Assembly: GCA_963624605.1 (NCBI GenBank)
Contig: CAVFQD010000026.1
Location: 1-23,468, forward strand
Length of the DNA stretch: 23,468 nucleotides
DNA from: Fimenecus sp963624605
GTDB lineage: Bacteria; Bacillota; Clostridia; Oscillospirales; Acutalibacteraceae
Direction: 5' to 3'
The position numbers and the translations under genes were made by a program. Of this stretch, positions 8,435 to 16,936 are shown one piece after another. The notes under the pieces were generated by a model. That model saw only the letters and a program-made list of their open reading frames with translations, was not told where the DNA came from and searched no databases. How positions within the stretch are numbered: position 1 is the first letter of the stretch; each line of letters opens with the position of its first letter.

Positions 8435-9703
8435 TTATACCTCCTTGCAATTAAGCGCCTTTTGTCCTATATCATGCCTGTAATAGGCATTGCCGAAGCT
8501 TATCTTCTCAACGGCATTATACGACAATTTTATCGCCTGTTCAAGTGTGTCGGCAATCTCTGTAACGCCGAGAACCCGTCCGCCGTTCGTCAGAAGCTTT
8601 CCGTTTTCAAGCCTTGCGCCCGCAACATATACATTGTCGTGAAGCTCCTCGGGAATTGTGATTTCATATCCCTTTTCGTATTTTACGGGATAGCCCTCCG
8701 ACGCCATAATAACGCAGCAGGCATTCTTATCGGAGAATTTAACCTCGCACTCGGACAGCTTTCCGTCCGTAACGGCTCTCATAACCGTGAGCAAATCGCT
8801 TTCGAGAAGCGGTAAGACAACCTGCGTCTCGGGGTCGCCGAAACGGCAGTTGTACTCGATTACCTTGGGTCCGTTTTCAGTGAGCATAAGTCCGAAGTAA
8901 AGACAGCCCTTAAAGGTTCTGCCCTCTTTGTTCATAGCCTCGATTGTCGGCAGGAATATGGTTTTCATACATTCGTCCGCAACCGATTTTGTGTAATAGG
9001 GGTTCGGAGCGACCGTTCCCATTCCGCCCGTGTTAAGACCCGTGTCGTTATCGCCCGCACGCTTGTGGTCCATTGAGGAAATCATCGGCACAACGGTCTT
9101 GCCGTCTGTAAACGACAAAACGGAAACCTCGGGGCCCGTCAAAAACTCCTCGATTACAATGCTGTCGCCGCTTTTGCCGAACTGCTTGTCTTTCATTATC
9201 GAAACAACGGCGTTTTTCGCCTCTTCCCTTGTCATTGCAATTATAACGCCCTTGCCGAGAGCAAGTCCGTCCGCCTTGACGACCGTGGGAACAGGACATG
9301 TTTCAACATATTTCAATGCTTCGTCTGCATTCGTGAAAACCTCATATTGCGCGGTGGGAATGCCGTACTTTTTCATAAGATTTTTTGAAAAAACCTTACT
9401 GCCCTCGATAACAGCCGCATTTGTCCTCGGTCCGAAGCAGGGAATACCCTTTTCCTCGAGGGCGTCAACACAGCCGAGCACCAACGGGTCGTCGGGTGCG
9501 ACAACGGCATAGTCTATTTTGTTTCCAAGTGCGAATTCAACGATTTTTTCAATATCCGTGGCGCCGATATCAACAAGCTCGGCGTCCTTTGCCATTCCGC
9601 CGTTTCCGGGGAGGGCATATATCTTTTCGACCTCTTTGTTTTCCTTGATTTTTTTGATGATAGCGTGTTCTCTTCCGCCACCGCCGACAACCATTATTTT
9701 CAT
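8435..9703 (-). CDS. purD: Phosphoribosylamine-glycine ligase (GAR synthetase)
   Basis: ATP-dependent joining of phosphoribosylamine and glycine to give GAR, the second step of purine synthesis. The 422-residue length is normal. Visible features are the N-terminal Rossmann-like start MKIMVVGGGGREHAI, the ATP-grasp motif KADGLALGKGV near residue 143, and the metal/ATP motif YNCRFGDPETQ near residue 287. The ATG at 9703 follows a GAGGT site. The gene sits 11 bases after the AICAR formyltransferase gene and 3 bases before purL, so it is in the middle of the operon. Confidence 0.98.
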   Translation of the reverse strand: MKIMVVGGGGREHAIIKKIKENKEVEKIYALPGNGGMAKDAELVDIGATDIEKIVEFALGNKIDYAVVAPDDPLVLGCVDALEEKGIPCFGPRTNAAVIEGSKVFSKNLMKKYGIPTAQYEVFTNADEALKYVETCPVPTVVKADGLALGKGVIIAMTREEAKNAVVSIMKDKQFGKSGDSIVIEEFLTGPEVSVLSFTDGKTVVPMISSMDHKRAGDNDTGLNTGGMGTVAPNPYYTKSVADECMKTIFLPTIEAMNKEGRTFKGCLYFGLMLTENGPKVIEYNCRFGDPETQVVLPLLESDLLTVMRAVTDGKLSECEVKFSDKNACCVIMASEGYPVKYEKGYEITIPEELHDNVYVAGARLENGKLLTNGGRVLGVTEIADTLEQAIKLSYNAVEKISFGNAYYRHDIGQKALNCKEV

Positions 9704-9714
9704 TGTGTTACCTC

Positions 9715-10899
9715 TTAATGATGGAATAATCTCATACCTGTAAACGCCATTGCCATACCGTGCTTGTCGCAGCAGTCGATAACAATGTCGTCTCTTATCG
9801 AGCCGCCCGGTTCTGCTATGTATTTAACGCCCGAACGGAACGCTCTCTCAATGTTATCGGAGAACGGGAAGAATGCGTCGGAGCCTAACGCCACATCCGT
9901 TTTGGTTGCGAGATACGCTGTCTGCTCTTCCATTGTAAAGGGCTCAGGCTTTACAGTGAAGTATCTCTGCCATACGCCGTCCGCACATACGTCTTCTTCG
10001 TTCTGATTGATATATCCGTCGATTACATTGTCTCTGTCGGGTCTGCCTATGTCATCTCTGAACGGGAGATTGATAACCTTGTCCGCCTGTCTTAAGAACC
10101 ATGTATCCGCCTTTGTGCCTGCAAGGCGTGTGCAGTGAATTCTCGACTGCTGACCTGCGCCTACGCCGATTGCCTGTCCGTCAACCGCATAGCAAACCGA
10201 GTTTGACTGCGTGTATTTAAGTGTGATAAGAGCCACAATCAAATCACGAACTGCGCTCTCGGGCAAATCCTTGTTCTTTGTAACAACATTTTTAAGAAGC
10301 TCCGAGTTGATTTTGAAATTGTTTCTGCCCTGCTCAAAGGTAATGCCGAACACCTGTTTTTTCTCCTGCTGAGTGGGAACATAGTCGGGGTCGATTTTTA
10401 CTATATTGTAATTGCCTTTTCTTTTCTGTTTGAGTATTTCAAGCGCTTCGGGCTCATAGCCGGGAGCTATGATGCCGTCGGAGACCTCACGCTTTATCAT
10501 CTTTGCCGTGGTAACATCACAGACATCGGAGAGCGCTACCCAATCGCCGAACGAGCACATTCTGTCCGTACCTCTCGCACGGGCATAAGCGCAAGCAAGC
10601 GGCGAGTCGTCAAGACCCTCTATGTCATCGACAAAGCAAGCCTTTTTAAGCGTGTCCGACAGCGGAATACCTACCGCAGCCGAAGTGGGGCTCACATGCT
10701 TAAAGGAGGTAACCGCAGGAAATCCGAGAGCCTCTTTAAGCTCCTTTACAAGCTGCCATGAGTTGAAAGCGTCAAGGAAATTTATGTAACCGGGTCTGCC
10801 GCACAGTATTTCAATCGGCAAATCGCTGCCGTCCTCCATATAGATTTTGGCAGGCTTCTGGTTGGGGTTACAGCCGTATTTAAGTTCAAATTCTTTCAT
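9715..10899 (-). CDS. AICAR formyltransferase, stand-alone
   Basis: Transfers the formyl group of 10-formyl-tetrahydrofolate to AICAR, giving FAICAR. At 394 residues it corresponds only to the transformylase half of bifunctional PurH; the MGS-like IMP cyclohydrolase half is missing. Family signatures are the catalytic Lys-His pair in SFKHVSPTSAAVG and the conserved block SVCYAVDGQAIGVGAGQQSR near the middle. The ATG at 10899 follows a GAGGT site. It lies 11 bases downstream of a PurO-like cyclohydrolase gene, and together they replace purH. I leave the symbol empty because naming of this short form varies; many databases call it purH or PurH-like. Confidence 0.93.
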   Translation of the reverse strand: MKEFELKYGCNPNQKPAKIYMEDGSDLPIEILCGRPGYINFLDAFNSWQLVKELKEALGFPAVTSFKHVSPTSAAVGIPLSDTLKKACFVDDIEGLDDSPLACAYARARGTDRMCSFGDWVALSDVCDVTTAKMIKREVSDGIIAPGYEPEALEILKQKRKGNYNIVKIDPDYVPTQQEKKQVFGITFEQGRNNFKINSELLKNVVTKNKDLPESAVRDLIVALITLKYTQSNSVCYAVDGQAIGVGAGQQSRIHCTRLAGTKADTWFLRQADKVINLPFRDDIGRPDRDNVIDGYINQNEEDVCADGVWQRYFTVKPEPFTMEEQTAYLATKTDVALGSDAFFPFSDNIERAFRSGVKYIAEPGGSIRDDIVIDCCDKHGMAMAFTGMRLFHH

Positions 10900-10910
10900 T
10901 CTTTGTTACC

Positions 10911-11627
10911 TCACTTGTTTTTATTGACTATTCTTGAAGTATATTTGCCTGTTTTTATATCAATGTATCTTACAAAAAGCGAAACCTTGTTGTCGGCATT
11001 GAGATTTTCCCAGATAAGATTTGTAAGCGTGTCTATATCGACATCGGGAAGCTCAAGCGTTTTCGGCTCGCCCTCAAAGCTCGGAAGCGGATTGCCGTCG
11101 CATTTGTAGGTGTGGATGAATTTCAATTTACCGCAGAGCGGGTTCTGATAAGCGTAAGTGTATCTCTGGCAGGAGCTGCCGTCGCCGTCCGCCGATTTAA
11201 GGATTGACATCGCATAGTTCATATCGCCGTTGTCAAGGTGGATAATGCCCGAAATCCTCGGTGTGAAATTCGGTGCGTCGTCCTCAAATTCTCTTGTGCG
11301 AAGCGCCTGCTCAAAGGTCATTTGCTTATCCATAAGGTTATATACCGTATCGGTCTGGTCACCGTTTGTGACGATGGTCTTGTTACCGAGAACTCTTACG
11401 GGAGCGTAGATTATAAGGTGGGGGTCAACCATTTTTGACTCGTCGAACGCCTGAGTGCGTATGCCCTCGCCGTCCTCGACAAACACACGGTTTCTGCTGT
11501 TTTCGCTTCTGCCCATAATGAAATAAGCCGTTACGGCGTTTGTGCCGTCTGCGCTTTTTCCTATCATAATTCCCCTGCCGTGATATGCGAGGGAATTAAG
11601 CTCGTCCTTAATCGTTTTTATCTCCAT
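10911..11627 (-). CDS. purO: IMP cyclohydrolase, PurO-like family
   Basis: Probably closes the ring of FAICAR to form IMP, the last step of the pathway. The 238-residue protein has no MGS-fold PurH cyclohydrolase signature. It resembles the PurO-type IMP cyclohydrolase fold: N-terminal YHGRGIMIGKSADG, then TAYFIMGRSENSRNRVF, and PRISGI in the centre. An in-frame TTG at 11645 would extend it by six residues, but AAGGATA upstream of ATG 11627 fits that start better. Its position directly before the stand-alone AICAR formyltransferase supports the assignment. The family is recognised from memory and the activity is inferred from it and from context. Confidence 0.85.
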   Translation of the reverse strand: MEIKTIKDELNSLAYHGRGIMIGKSADGTNAVTAYFIMGRSENSRNRVFVEDGEGIRTQAFDESKMVDPHLIIYAPVRVLGNKTIVTNGDQTDTVYNLMDKQMTFEQALRTREFEDDAPNFTPRISGIIHLDNGDMNYAMSILKSADGDGSSCQRYTYAYQNPLCGKLKFIHTYKCDGNPLPSFEGEPKTLELPDVDIDTLTNLIWENLNADNKVSLFVRYIDIKTGKYTSRIVNKNK

Positions 11628-11651
11628 AAAGCAATATCCTTTCAAGTTTTA

Positions 11652-12395
11652 TTAAAATGAGCCGAGATAACAGTCGGTAATGTAATTTTGAGAAACCCTG
11701 CCGCCCTTTTCATATTTTGAAAAGGCGTTTTCAAGTTCCCCTACAAAGCCGTCATAGCCGCTGTCCCCACGCCTCGGCGCATACGAGCGGGAAAGATTGT
11801 CGCCGATAAACTGTTCTCTCGTGACAAACCTTTCGTTTTCAAGCCTTAAAAAATCGGTGTTTTTGAAATATTCGTTTCTCAAAAATGTGTCGCCGTCAAA
11901 GTCGTCATATCCCGTCTGAACATGGCCGCTTCGGTAGCAGTCGCAATATTTCATACAGATTTTGTTGCGTTCCTCTTCAAGGCTGTTCTGACATCTTGAA
12001 TTCCACACGATTGCAAGGCGTCCGCCGCGGGTCAGTATCCGTTGACATTCCGCCTTAAACCTCGCCTTGTCGAACCAATGAAACGCCTGTGCAACGGTTA
12101 TCAGATTGACGCTTTCCGTGTCAAGCGTTGTATTTTCCGCAGAGGCAACAACCGTCTTTACCCTGTCGCCCAAATCGTTTTTGAGCACCGAAAGCATATC
12201 CGAGTTCGGCTCAACTGCCGTAACGCTCCACGGCTTTTTGAGCAGCGCCGATGTGAAAATACCCGTGCCTGCGCCTATATCCGCCACTGCTTCGGCATTT
12301 GTCGTTTCGTAAAGCCAATCGATAAGCTTTTCGGGATATGACGGGCGGTACTTTGAGTAAAGCTCCGCCTTACCCGTGAATTTGTTCTCATTCAT
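11652..12395 (-). CDS. Class I SAM-dependent methyltransferase, substrate unknown
   Basis: A 247-residue Rossmann-fold methyltransferase of the methyltransferase-11 type. Motif I is VADIGAGTGIF near residue 38, and the acidic residue of motif II is in VTAVEPNSDM. The family stretch AQAFHWFD with the post-motif RGGRLAIVWNSR follows. There is no membrane segment or signal peptide. The ATG at 12395 overlaps the end of purN by eight bases, so translation is probably coupled, and the IMP cyclohydrolase gene follows after 24 bases. It is not a known purine enzyme, and nothing in the sequence shows the substrate. It may be a passenger gene or act on a small molecule, tRNA or protein. Confidence 0.88.
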   Translation of the reverse strand: MNENKFTGKAELYSKYRPSYPEKLIDWLYETTNAEAVADIGAGTGIFTSALLKKPWSVTAVEPNSDMLSVLKNDLGDRVKTVVASAENTTLDTESVNLITVAQAFHWFDKARFKAECQRILTRGGRLAIVWNSRCQNSLEEERNKICMKYCDCYRSGHVQTGYDDFDGDTFLRNEYFKNTDFLRLENERFVTREQFIGDNLSRSYAPRRGDSGYDGFVGELENAFSKYEKGGRVSQNYITDCYLGSF

Positions 12396-13026
12396 TGCGG
12401 TAAGTCCTGCCGTTTTCGATTTTTATTTTTCCCGAGCACATAAGCTCGACCGATTCGGGGAGAATTTTCCACTCCGCCCGCTCCATAACTCTTTTCTGGA
12501 GAACCTCGGGCGTATCGCCGTCGCAGACCTCAACAGCCCTTTGCATAACAATCGGTCCGCCGTCGGGAATTTCGTTTACTATGTGCACCGTGGCGCCCGT
12601 GACCTTAACGCCCTTTTTGAGAACCGCCTCGTGAACATGAAGTCCGTAAAAGCCCTCGCCGCAAAAGGACGGAATAAGCGACGGGTGAACGTTGAGAATT
12701 TTATTGCGGTAATGCGAGGTAAAATTCTCGCTTAAAATCGACATAAAGCCCGCAAGGACGATAAGGTCGATTTTGTTTTCATCAAGAATTCTTATAAGCT
12801 CGCCCTCAAAGTCATGCTGACCGTCAAGATTCTTCTTGAGCACGGTATAGGTCTCAATTCCCGCATTTTTTGCCCTTTCGATGGCGTAAGCACCGTCCTT
12901 GTTTGAAATGACAAGCCTTATCCTGCCGCTTTTGATAATTCCGCTGTTCTGAGCGTCGATAAGCGCCTGAAGATTTGTTCCGCCGCCCGAAACGAGGACG
13001 GCTATGTTCATTTTTTCGGTATTCAT
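12388..13026 (-). CDS. purN: Phosphoribosylglycinamide formyltransferase
   Basis: Formylates GAR with 10-formyl-THF to give FGAR. From the chosen start it has 212 residues, about the usual size. Motifs in order: AVLVSGGGTNLQALID at the N-terminus, NVHPSLIPSF with the catalytic Asn and His, and VTGATVHIVNEIPDGGPI carrying the catalytic Asp. The open frame reaches 13050 in a non-ATG start inside purM, but ATG 13026 follows GGAG at good spacing and gives the expected N-terminus. It lies 17 bases after purM and overlaps the methyltransferase gene by eight bases. Confidence 0.96.
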   Translation of the reverse strand: MNTEKMNIAVLVSGGGTNLQALIDAQNSGIIKSGRIRLVISNKDGAYAIERAKNAGIETYTVLKKNLDGQHDFEGELIRILDENKIDLIVLAGFMSILSENFTSHYRNKILNVHPSLIPSFCGEGFYGLHVHEAVLKKGVKVTGATVHIVNEIPDGGPIVMQRAVEVCDGDTPEVLQKRVMERAEWKILPESVELMCSGKIKIENGRTYRNE

Positions 13027-13043
13027 AATATTTCTCCGAAGCG

Positions 13044-14087
13044 TCAGCAAATTTCGATTTTGTTTTCCGATTTGACGATTTCACCGATTACATATGCGTC
13101 CTCGCCGTTTGCTTTGAGCACTTCAAGAGCCTTGTCGGCGTCCGAAGATGAAACCACAATGCTCATACCGACGCCCATATTGAAGGTGTTGAACATATCT
13201 CTTTCGGAAATGTTGCCCGTCTTTGCAAGAAGCTCGAAAATCGGAAGCACACGAACCTTGCTTCTGTCGATTTTTGCGCAAAGTCCGTCTGGTATGCTTC
13301 TCGGAATGTTTTCATAGAAGCCGCCGCCCGTGATGTGCGAAATGCCCTTAACCTTTACCTCTTCGAGAAGAGCGAGTACGGGCTTTACATAAATCTTTGT
13401 AGGTGCAAGGAGAGTTTCGCCTATCGACTTGCCGCCGAGCTCCGAAACGGGAGATTTTATGTCTGCGTTTTCAACATCAAACACCTTTCTTACAAGCGAA
13501 AAGCCGTTTGAATGAACGCCGCTTGACGGAAGAGCTATGATAACATCGCCCTCGCACATCGACTTGTTGTCTATGATTTTGTCCTTGTCGACAACACCCG
13601 TGCAATAACCTGCAAGGTCGTATTCGTCAATCGGATAAAAGCCGGGCATCTCCGCAGTCTCGCCGCCTATGAGCGCCGCACCCGACTGAACGCAGCCGTC
13701 GCATACGCCCTTTACTATATCGGCAATCTTTTCGGGAACATTCTTTCCGCAAGCGATATAGTCAAGGAAGAAAAGCGGTTTTGCGCCGCAGCAGATAATA
13801 TCGTTTACGCACATTGCAACGCAGTCAATGCCTACCGTATCGTGCTTATTCATAAGGAAAGCAAGCTTTAATTTTGTGCCTACGCCGTCCGTTCCGCTTA
13901 CAAGCACGGGCTTTGTAATTCCCGTAAGGTCAAGCTCAAATAAGCCTCCGAAGCCGCCGACATCCGAGCAAACGCCCGCGGTCATTGTGGTGGCAATATG
14001 CTTTTTCATAAGCTCGACAGCCTTATAGCCTGCCGTAATATCAACGCCTGCCGCTGCATAAACATCAGATCTTGAATTGTTATTCAT
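13044..14087 (-). CDS. purM: Phosphoribosylformylglycinamidine cyclo-ligase (AIR synthetase)
   Basis: ATP-dependent ring closure of FGAM to AIR. The protein has 347 residues, normal for PurM. Seen are the N-terminal YAAAGVDITAGYKAVELMK, the ATP/substrate stretch GTDGVGTKLKLA, MCVNDIICCGAKPLFFLDY, and GGETAEMPGFY. A longer frame to 14138 runs back into purF, but ATG 14087 is preceded by AAAGGA and matches the usual PurM N-terminus. It begins four bases after the purF stop codon. Confidence 0.97.
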   Translation of the reverse strand: MNNNSRSDVYAAAGVDITAGYKAVELMKKHIATTMTAGVCSDVGGFGGLFELDLTGITKPVLVSGTDGVGTKLKLAFLMNKHDTVGIDCVAMCVNDIICCGAKPLFFLDYIACGKNVPEKIADIVKGVCDGCVQSGAALIGGETAEMPGFYPIDEYDLAGYCTGVVDKDKIIDNKSMCEGDVIIALPSSGVHSNGFSLVRKVFDVENADIKSPVSELGGKSIGETLLAPTKIYVKPVLALLEEVKVKGISHITGGGFYENIPRSIPDGLCAKIDRSKVRVLPIFELLAKTGNISERDMFNTFNMGVGMSIVVSSSDADKALEVLKANGEDAYVIGEIVKSENKIEIC

Positions 14088-14091
14088 AAGT

Positions 14092-15516
14092 TTATTCCTT
14101 TCCGTTCCAACAGTATGTGCACAACTCGTCCGCATCAAGTCCTATTGCCTCGATTATACCCTCAAGGCTCTGGAATTCAAGCGAGGCGAGATGAAGCTTT
14201 TCACAGATATTCTTTCTTAAAGCCTTGCCTCTTTCGGTGTCTGCGTTTGAATATTCGTCTATATGCGCAAAGCCCTCTTCGCCCTCAAGCTCCATAATAA
14301 CACGCCTTGCGATAAGCTCCATTTCGCTTGTCGCTCTTGAGAAGTTGAGGTATTTGCAGCCGTACATAATCGGCGGGCACGCAGAGCGCATATGTACCGA
14401 TTTTGCGCCGCTCTCATAAAGGAAATCAACCGTCTCTTTAAGCTGAGTTCCCCTGACTATCGAATCGTCGACAAAGAGAAGATTTTTACCCTCAATAAGC
14501 TCTTTAACCGGTATCTGCTTCATCTTTGCTATCTTGTTTCGCTCCGACTGATTTGTCGGCATAAAGCTTCTTGACCAGGTGGGGGTGTATTTGATAAACG
14601 CCCTTGCAAACGGGATACCGCTCTCATTCGAGTAGCCGATTGCGTGAGGCGTGCCCGAATCGGGAACGCCGCCGACATAATCGACGCCCTCGCAAACGCC
14701 CGTTTTCATATCGGTCCTTGCCATAATTCTGCCGTTGTCATAGCGCATTTTTTCGACATTCACACCCTCGTATGTAGAGGTCGGATAGCCGTAATAGCTC
14801 CAGAGGAAAGCGCATATTTTTTTCTTTTTTTTCGGAGCTTTAAGCTGTGTAATGCCGTCCGCCGTAATTTCAACGATTTCGGCAGGTCCGAGCTCCTTTT
14901 CAAAGTCATATCCGAGCTTTTCATAAGCATAGCTTTCAAAGGAAACGGCATACCCGCTTTCGCTCTTGCCTATCTGTACGGGAAGCCTGCCCGTTTTATC
15001 CCTTGCTGCGATTATCGAACCCGTTTCTGTAAGCATAATTACCGTTGCCGTGCCGTCGATAACCTCCTGCGCAAACTCAATTCCGTCCTTGAAATTGTCT
15101 TTGAGACTTATAAGCGAAGCCACAAGCTCGTTTGAATTTACCTTGCCGCCGGTCATTGCGTCAAAATGACCGCAGTCGGTAATAAGATACTTGTCGATAA
15201 GCTCGTCCGCATTATTGATTATTCCGACCGTACAAATTGCAAATGTGCCGAGCTTTGAACGGATAAGCAGCGGCTGCGGGTCGGTGTCACTGATACAGCC
15301 TATAGCCGATGTGCCGTGCATTTCGTCAAAAATGCGCTCAAACTTTGTACGGAATGGAGCGTTTTCAATGTTATGTATTTTTCTCTGTAATCCGACTTCT
15401 TTGTCGTAAGCGGCAAGACCGCCTCTGCGTGTTCCGAGGTGAGAATGATAGTCAACACCGAAGAAAACGTCAAGCAGGCACTCTTCCGTTGATACTACGC
15501 CAAAAAATCCACCCAT
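14092..15516 (-). CDS. purF: Amidophosphoribosyltransferase-like protein lacking the catalytic cysteine
   Basis: By family and operon position this is the first enzyme of purine synthesis, making phosphoribosylamine from PRPP. The C-terminal phosphoribosyltransferase half looks intact: VPDSGTPHAIGYSNESGIP and the PRPP loop VDDSIVRGT at residues 349-357. The N-terminal glutaminase half is degenerate. The protein starts MGGFFGVVS where active enzymes have C-G-x-x-G with the nucleophile cysteine, so the Cys is Gly2. The usual HxRYST is replaced by GCISDT (residues 73-78), and the Asn-Gly oxyanion region by GIINNADEL (98-106). The ATG at 15516 follows GGAGGATAAACT, and no upstream start restores a Cys. 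It may use free ammonia or another glutaminase, or a second PurF may exist. The symbol is given for family membership only. Confidence 0.9.
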   Translation of the reverse strand: MGGFFGVVSTEECLLDVFFGVDYHSHLGTRRGGLAAYDKEVGLQRKIHNIENAPFRTKFERIFDEMHGTSAIGCISDTDPQPLLIRSKLGTFAICTVGIINNADELIDKYLITDCGHFDAMTGGKVNSNELVASLISLKDNFKDGIEFAQEVIDGTATVIMLTETGSIIAARDKTGRLPVQIGKSESGYAVSFESYAYEKLGYDFEKELGPAEIVEITADGITQLKAPKKKKKICAFLWSYYGYPTSTYEGVNVEKMRYDNGRIMARTDMKTGVCEGVDYVGGVPDSGTPHAIGYSNESGIPFARAFIKYTPTWSRSFMPTNQSERNKIAKMKQIPVKELIEGKNLLFVDDSIVRGTQLKETVDFLYESGAKSVHMRSACPPIMYGCKYLNFSRATSEMELIARRVIMELEGEEGFAHIDEYSNADTERGKALRKNICEKLHLASLEFQSLEGIIEAIGLDADELCTYCWNGKE

Positions 15517-15533
15517 AGTTTATCCTCCGAGAC

Positions 15534-16244
15534 TTATTCGCCGAATACTCTGTGCATCATTTCCTTATATGCGTCCTCAACGCCGCCCATATCTCTGCGG
15601 AAACGGTCCTTGTCGAGCTTTTCGTTTGTCTCTGCGTCCCAGAAGCGGCAGGTATCGGGAGAAATTTCGTCCGCAAGAACGATTGTGCCGTCAGCGGTCT
15701 TTCCGAACTCAAGCTTGAAGTCAACAAGCTTTACGCCGAGCCCCTTGAAATACTCCTTGAGAACATCGTTTACCTTGAACGCCATAGCCTTGATTGTCTC
15801 AATTTCCTCTCTTGTGGCAACGCCGAGAGCGATTGCGTGATAAGCGTTCATAAGCGGGTCGTGGAGGTCGTCGTTCTTATACGAAAACTCGATTGTCGGC
15901 TCTGCGAATACTATTCCCTCTTCAACGCCGAAGCGCTTTGCGAAAGAGCCTGCGGAAATGTTCCTGATGATAACCTCAAGCGGAACTATGGTAACCTTTT
16001 TAACAACCGTTTCGTTATCGTTGAGCTCCTCGACAAAATGAGTTTTTACGCCGTTTTTTTCAAGAATCTGCATAAGATAGTTTGACATACGGTTATTTAT
16101 GGCGCCCTTGCCGACAATAGTGCCTTTTTTGAGTCCGTCAAGAGCTGTTGCGTCGTCTTTATATGAAACTATGACCTTTTCGGGGTCCTCCGTAGCGAAA
16201 ACCTTTTTTGCTTTTCCCTCATAGAGCTGAACTGTTTTTTCCAT
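15534..16244 (-). CDS. purC: SAICAR synthetase
   Basis: Couples CAIR with aspartate and ATP to give SAICAR. The 236-residue length is typical of the bacterial enzyme. Motifs: LYEGKAKKVF at the N-terminus, SYKDDATALDG, KKGTIVGKGAINNRMS, and the C-terminal VDFKLEFGKT and ADEISPDTCRFWD signatures. The ATG at 16244 follows AAGGAG. It lies between purE (30 bases upstream) and purF (17 bases downstream). Confidence 0.98.
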   Translation of the reverse strand: MEKTVQLYEGKAKKVFATEDPEKVIVSYKDDATALDGLKKGTIVGKGAINNRMSNYLMQILEKNGVKTHFVEELNDNETVVKKVTIVPLEVIIRNISAGSFAKRFGVEEGIVFAEPTIEFSYKNDDLHDPLMNAYHAIALGVATREEIETIKAMAFKVNDVLKEYFKGLGVKLVDFKLEFGKTADGTIVLADEISPDTCRFWDAETNEKLDKDRFRRDMGGVEDAYKEMMHRVFGE

Positions 16245-16274
16245 TGTTAAAATCTCCTTAAATATATAATTTAA

Positions 16275-16769
16275 TTATTTGCTCAATTCCTTACAGATTT
16301 TTTCGTCCTTTTCAAGGACCTTTTTCCTGTTTTCCTCTCTCATTGAAACAAGCTTTGCGTCAAGCTCGCTGTCGGAAAGGGCAAGTATCTGCGCCGCAAG
16401 CAGTGCCGCATTTGCTCCGCCGTTTATCGCTACGGTTGCAACTGGAATACCCGAGGGCATCTGCACGGTTGAAAGCAGTGCGTCCATACCGTCCAACGCC
16501 GCCGATTTGCAGGGAATACCGATAACCGGAAGCGTTGTGTTTGCGGCTATCGCTCCCGCAAGGTGAGCCGCCATACCTGCCGCCGCAACAATTACGCCGT
16601 AGCCGTCCGCCTTTGCCGATTTTGTAAAGGCAGCAGCCTCCTCGGGCGTGCGGTGAGCAGAGTAAACATGAACGGTGTAACCGATACCGAGCGTATCAAG
16701 CATATCCGTACACTTTTTGATAACCGGCAAATCGCTGTCGCTTCCCATAATAATTCCGACTTTTTTCAT
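16275..16769 (-). CDS. purE: N5-carboxyaminoimidazole ribonucleotide mutase
   Basis: Small cytosolic mutase of 164 residues, class I PurE, converting N5-CAIR to CAIR. Signatures are IMGSDSDLPVI, YSAHRTPE with the catalytic His, and AAGMAAHLAGAIAANTTLP followed by MPSGIPVATVAI. Class I enzymes normally work with PurK, which is not in the window; class II enzymes use AIR and CO2 directly. It is the first gene of the purine operon, with AGGAGG before ATG 16769, and it follows the ZTP riboswitch and its terminator. Confidence 0.97.
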   Translation of the reverse strand: MKKVGIIMGSDSDLPVIKKCTDMLDTLGIGYTVHVYSAHRTPEEAAAFTKSAKADGYGVIVAAAGMAAHLAGAIAANTTLPVIGIPCKSAALDGMDALLSTVQMPSGIPVATVAINGGANAALLAAQILALSDSELDAKLVSMREENRKKVLEKDEKICKELSK

Positions 16770-16789
16770 AGTGGTTTCCTCCTATTTCT

Positions 16790-16837
16790 AAAAACAAAAA
16801 GGACACACTTAACCCAATATACAGGTTAAATGTGCCC
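16790..16837 (-). terminator. Terminator forming the expression platform of the ZTP riboswitch
   Basis: On the minus strand GGGCACATTTAACC (16837-16824) pairs with GGTTAAGTGTGTCC (16814-16801). This gives a 14-bp stem with two G-U pairs and is followed by TTTTTGTTTTT (16800-16790). Its 5' arm begins with the GGGC of the riboswitch's conserved CUGGGC, so folding of the aptamer and of the terminator compete. Ligand binding should therefore allow read-through into purE. Confidence 0.9.
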
Positions 16838-16915
16838 AGACGGTCGGCTTATAAAATAATAATATAATTCTTTGTTCCCCTGTGGTGCTCCACATAATCC
16901 GTCAGTCGCAAAGAA
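16832..16915 (-). promoter_or_regulatory. ZTP (pfl) riboswitch upstream of purE
   Basis: The transcribed strand shows the class layout. P1 is TTCTTTG (16915-16909) with CAAAGAA (16874-16868). Within it lie the conserved CGACTGACGG, then P2, TGTGG-AGCA-CCACA (16894-16881), and GGGGAA. After an A/U-rich linker comes the 3' subdomain GCCGACCGTCTGGGC (16848-16834). The pseudoknot GACGG/CCGTC differs from the more common GGCGG/CCGCC by a compensatory change. ZTP riboswitches sense the AICAR derivative ZTP/ZMP, a sign of 10-formyl-THF shortage, and switch purine and folate genes on. Confidence 0.92.
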
Positions 16916-16936
16916 CCGTATTTTTAACACGATAAA

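Noticed and set aside
7760..8815. Long open frame (351 codons) on the plus strand across purL and purD
   Set aside because: It lies opposite two certain genes, has no ribosome-binding site or recognisable domain, and reflects the codon bias of the minus-strand genes.
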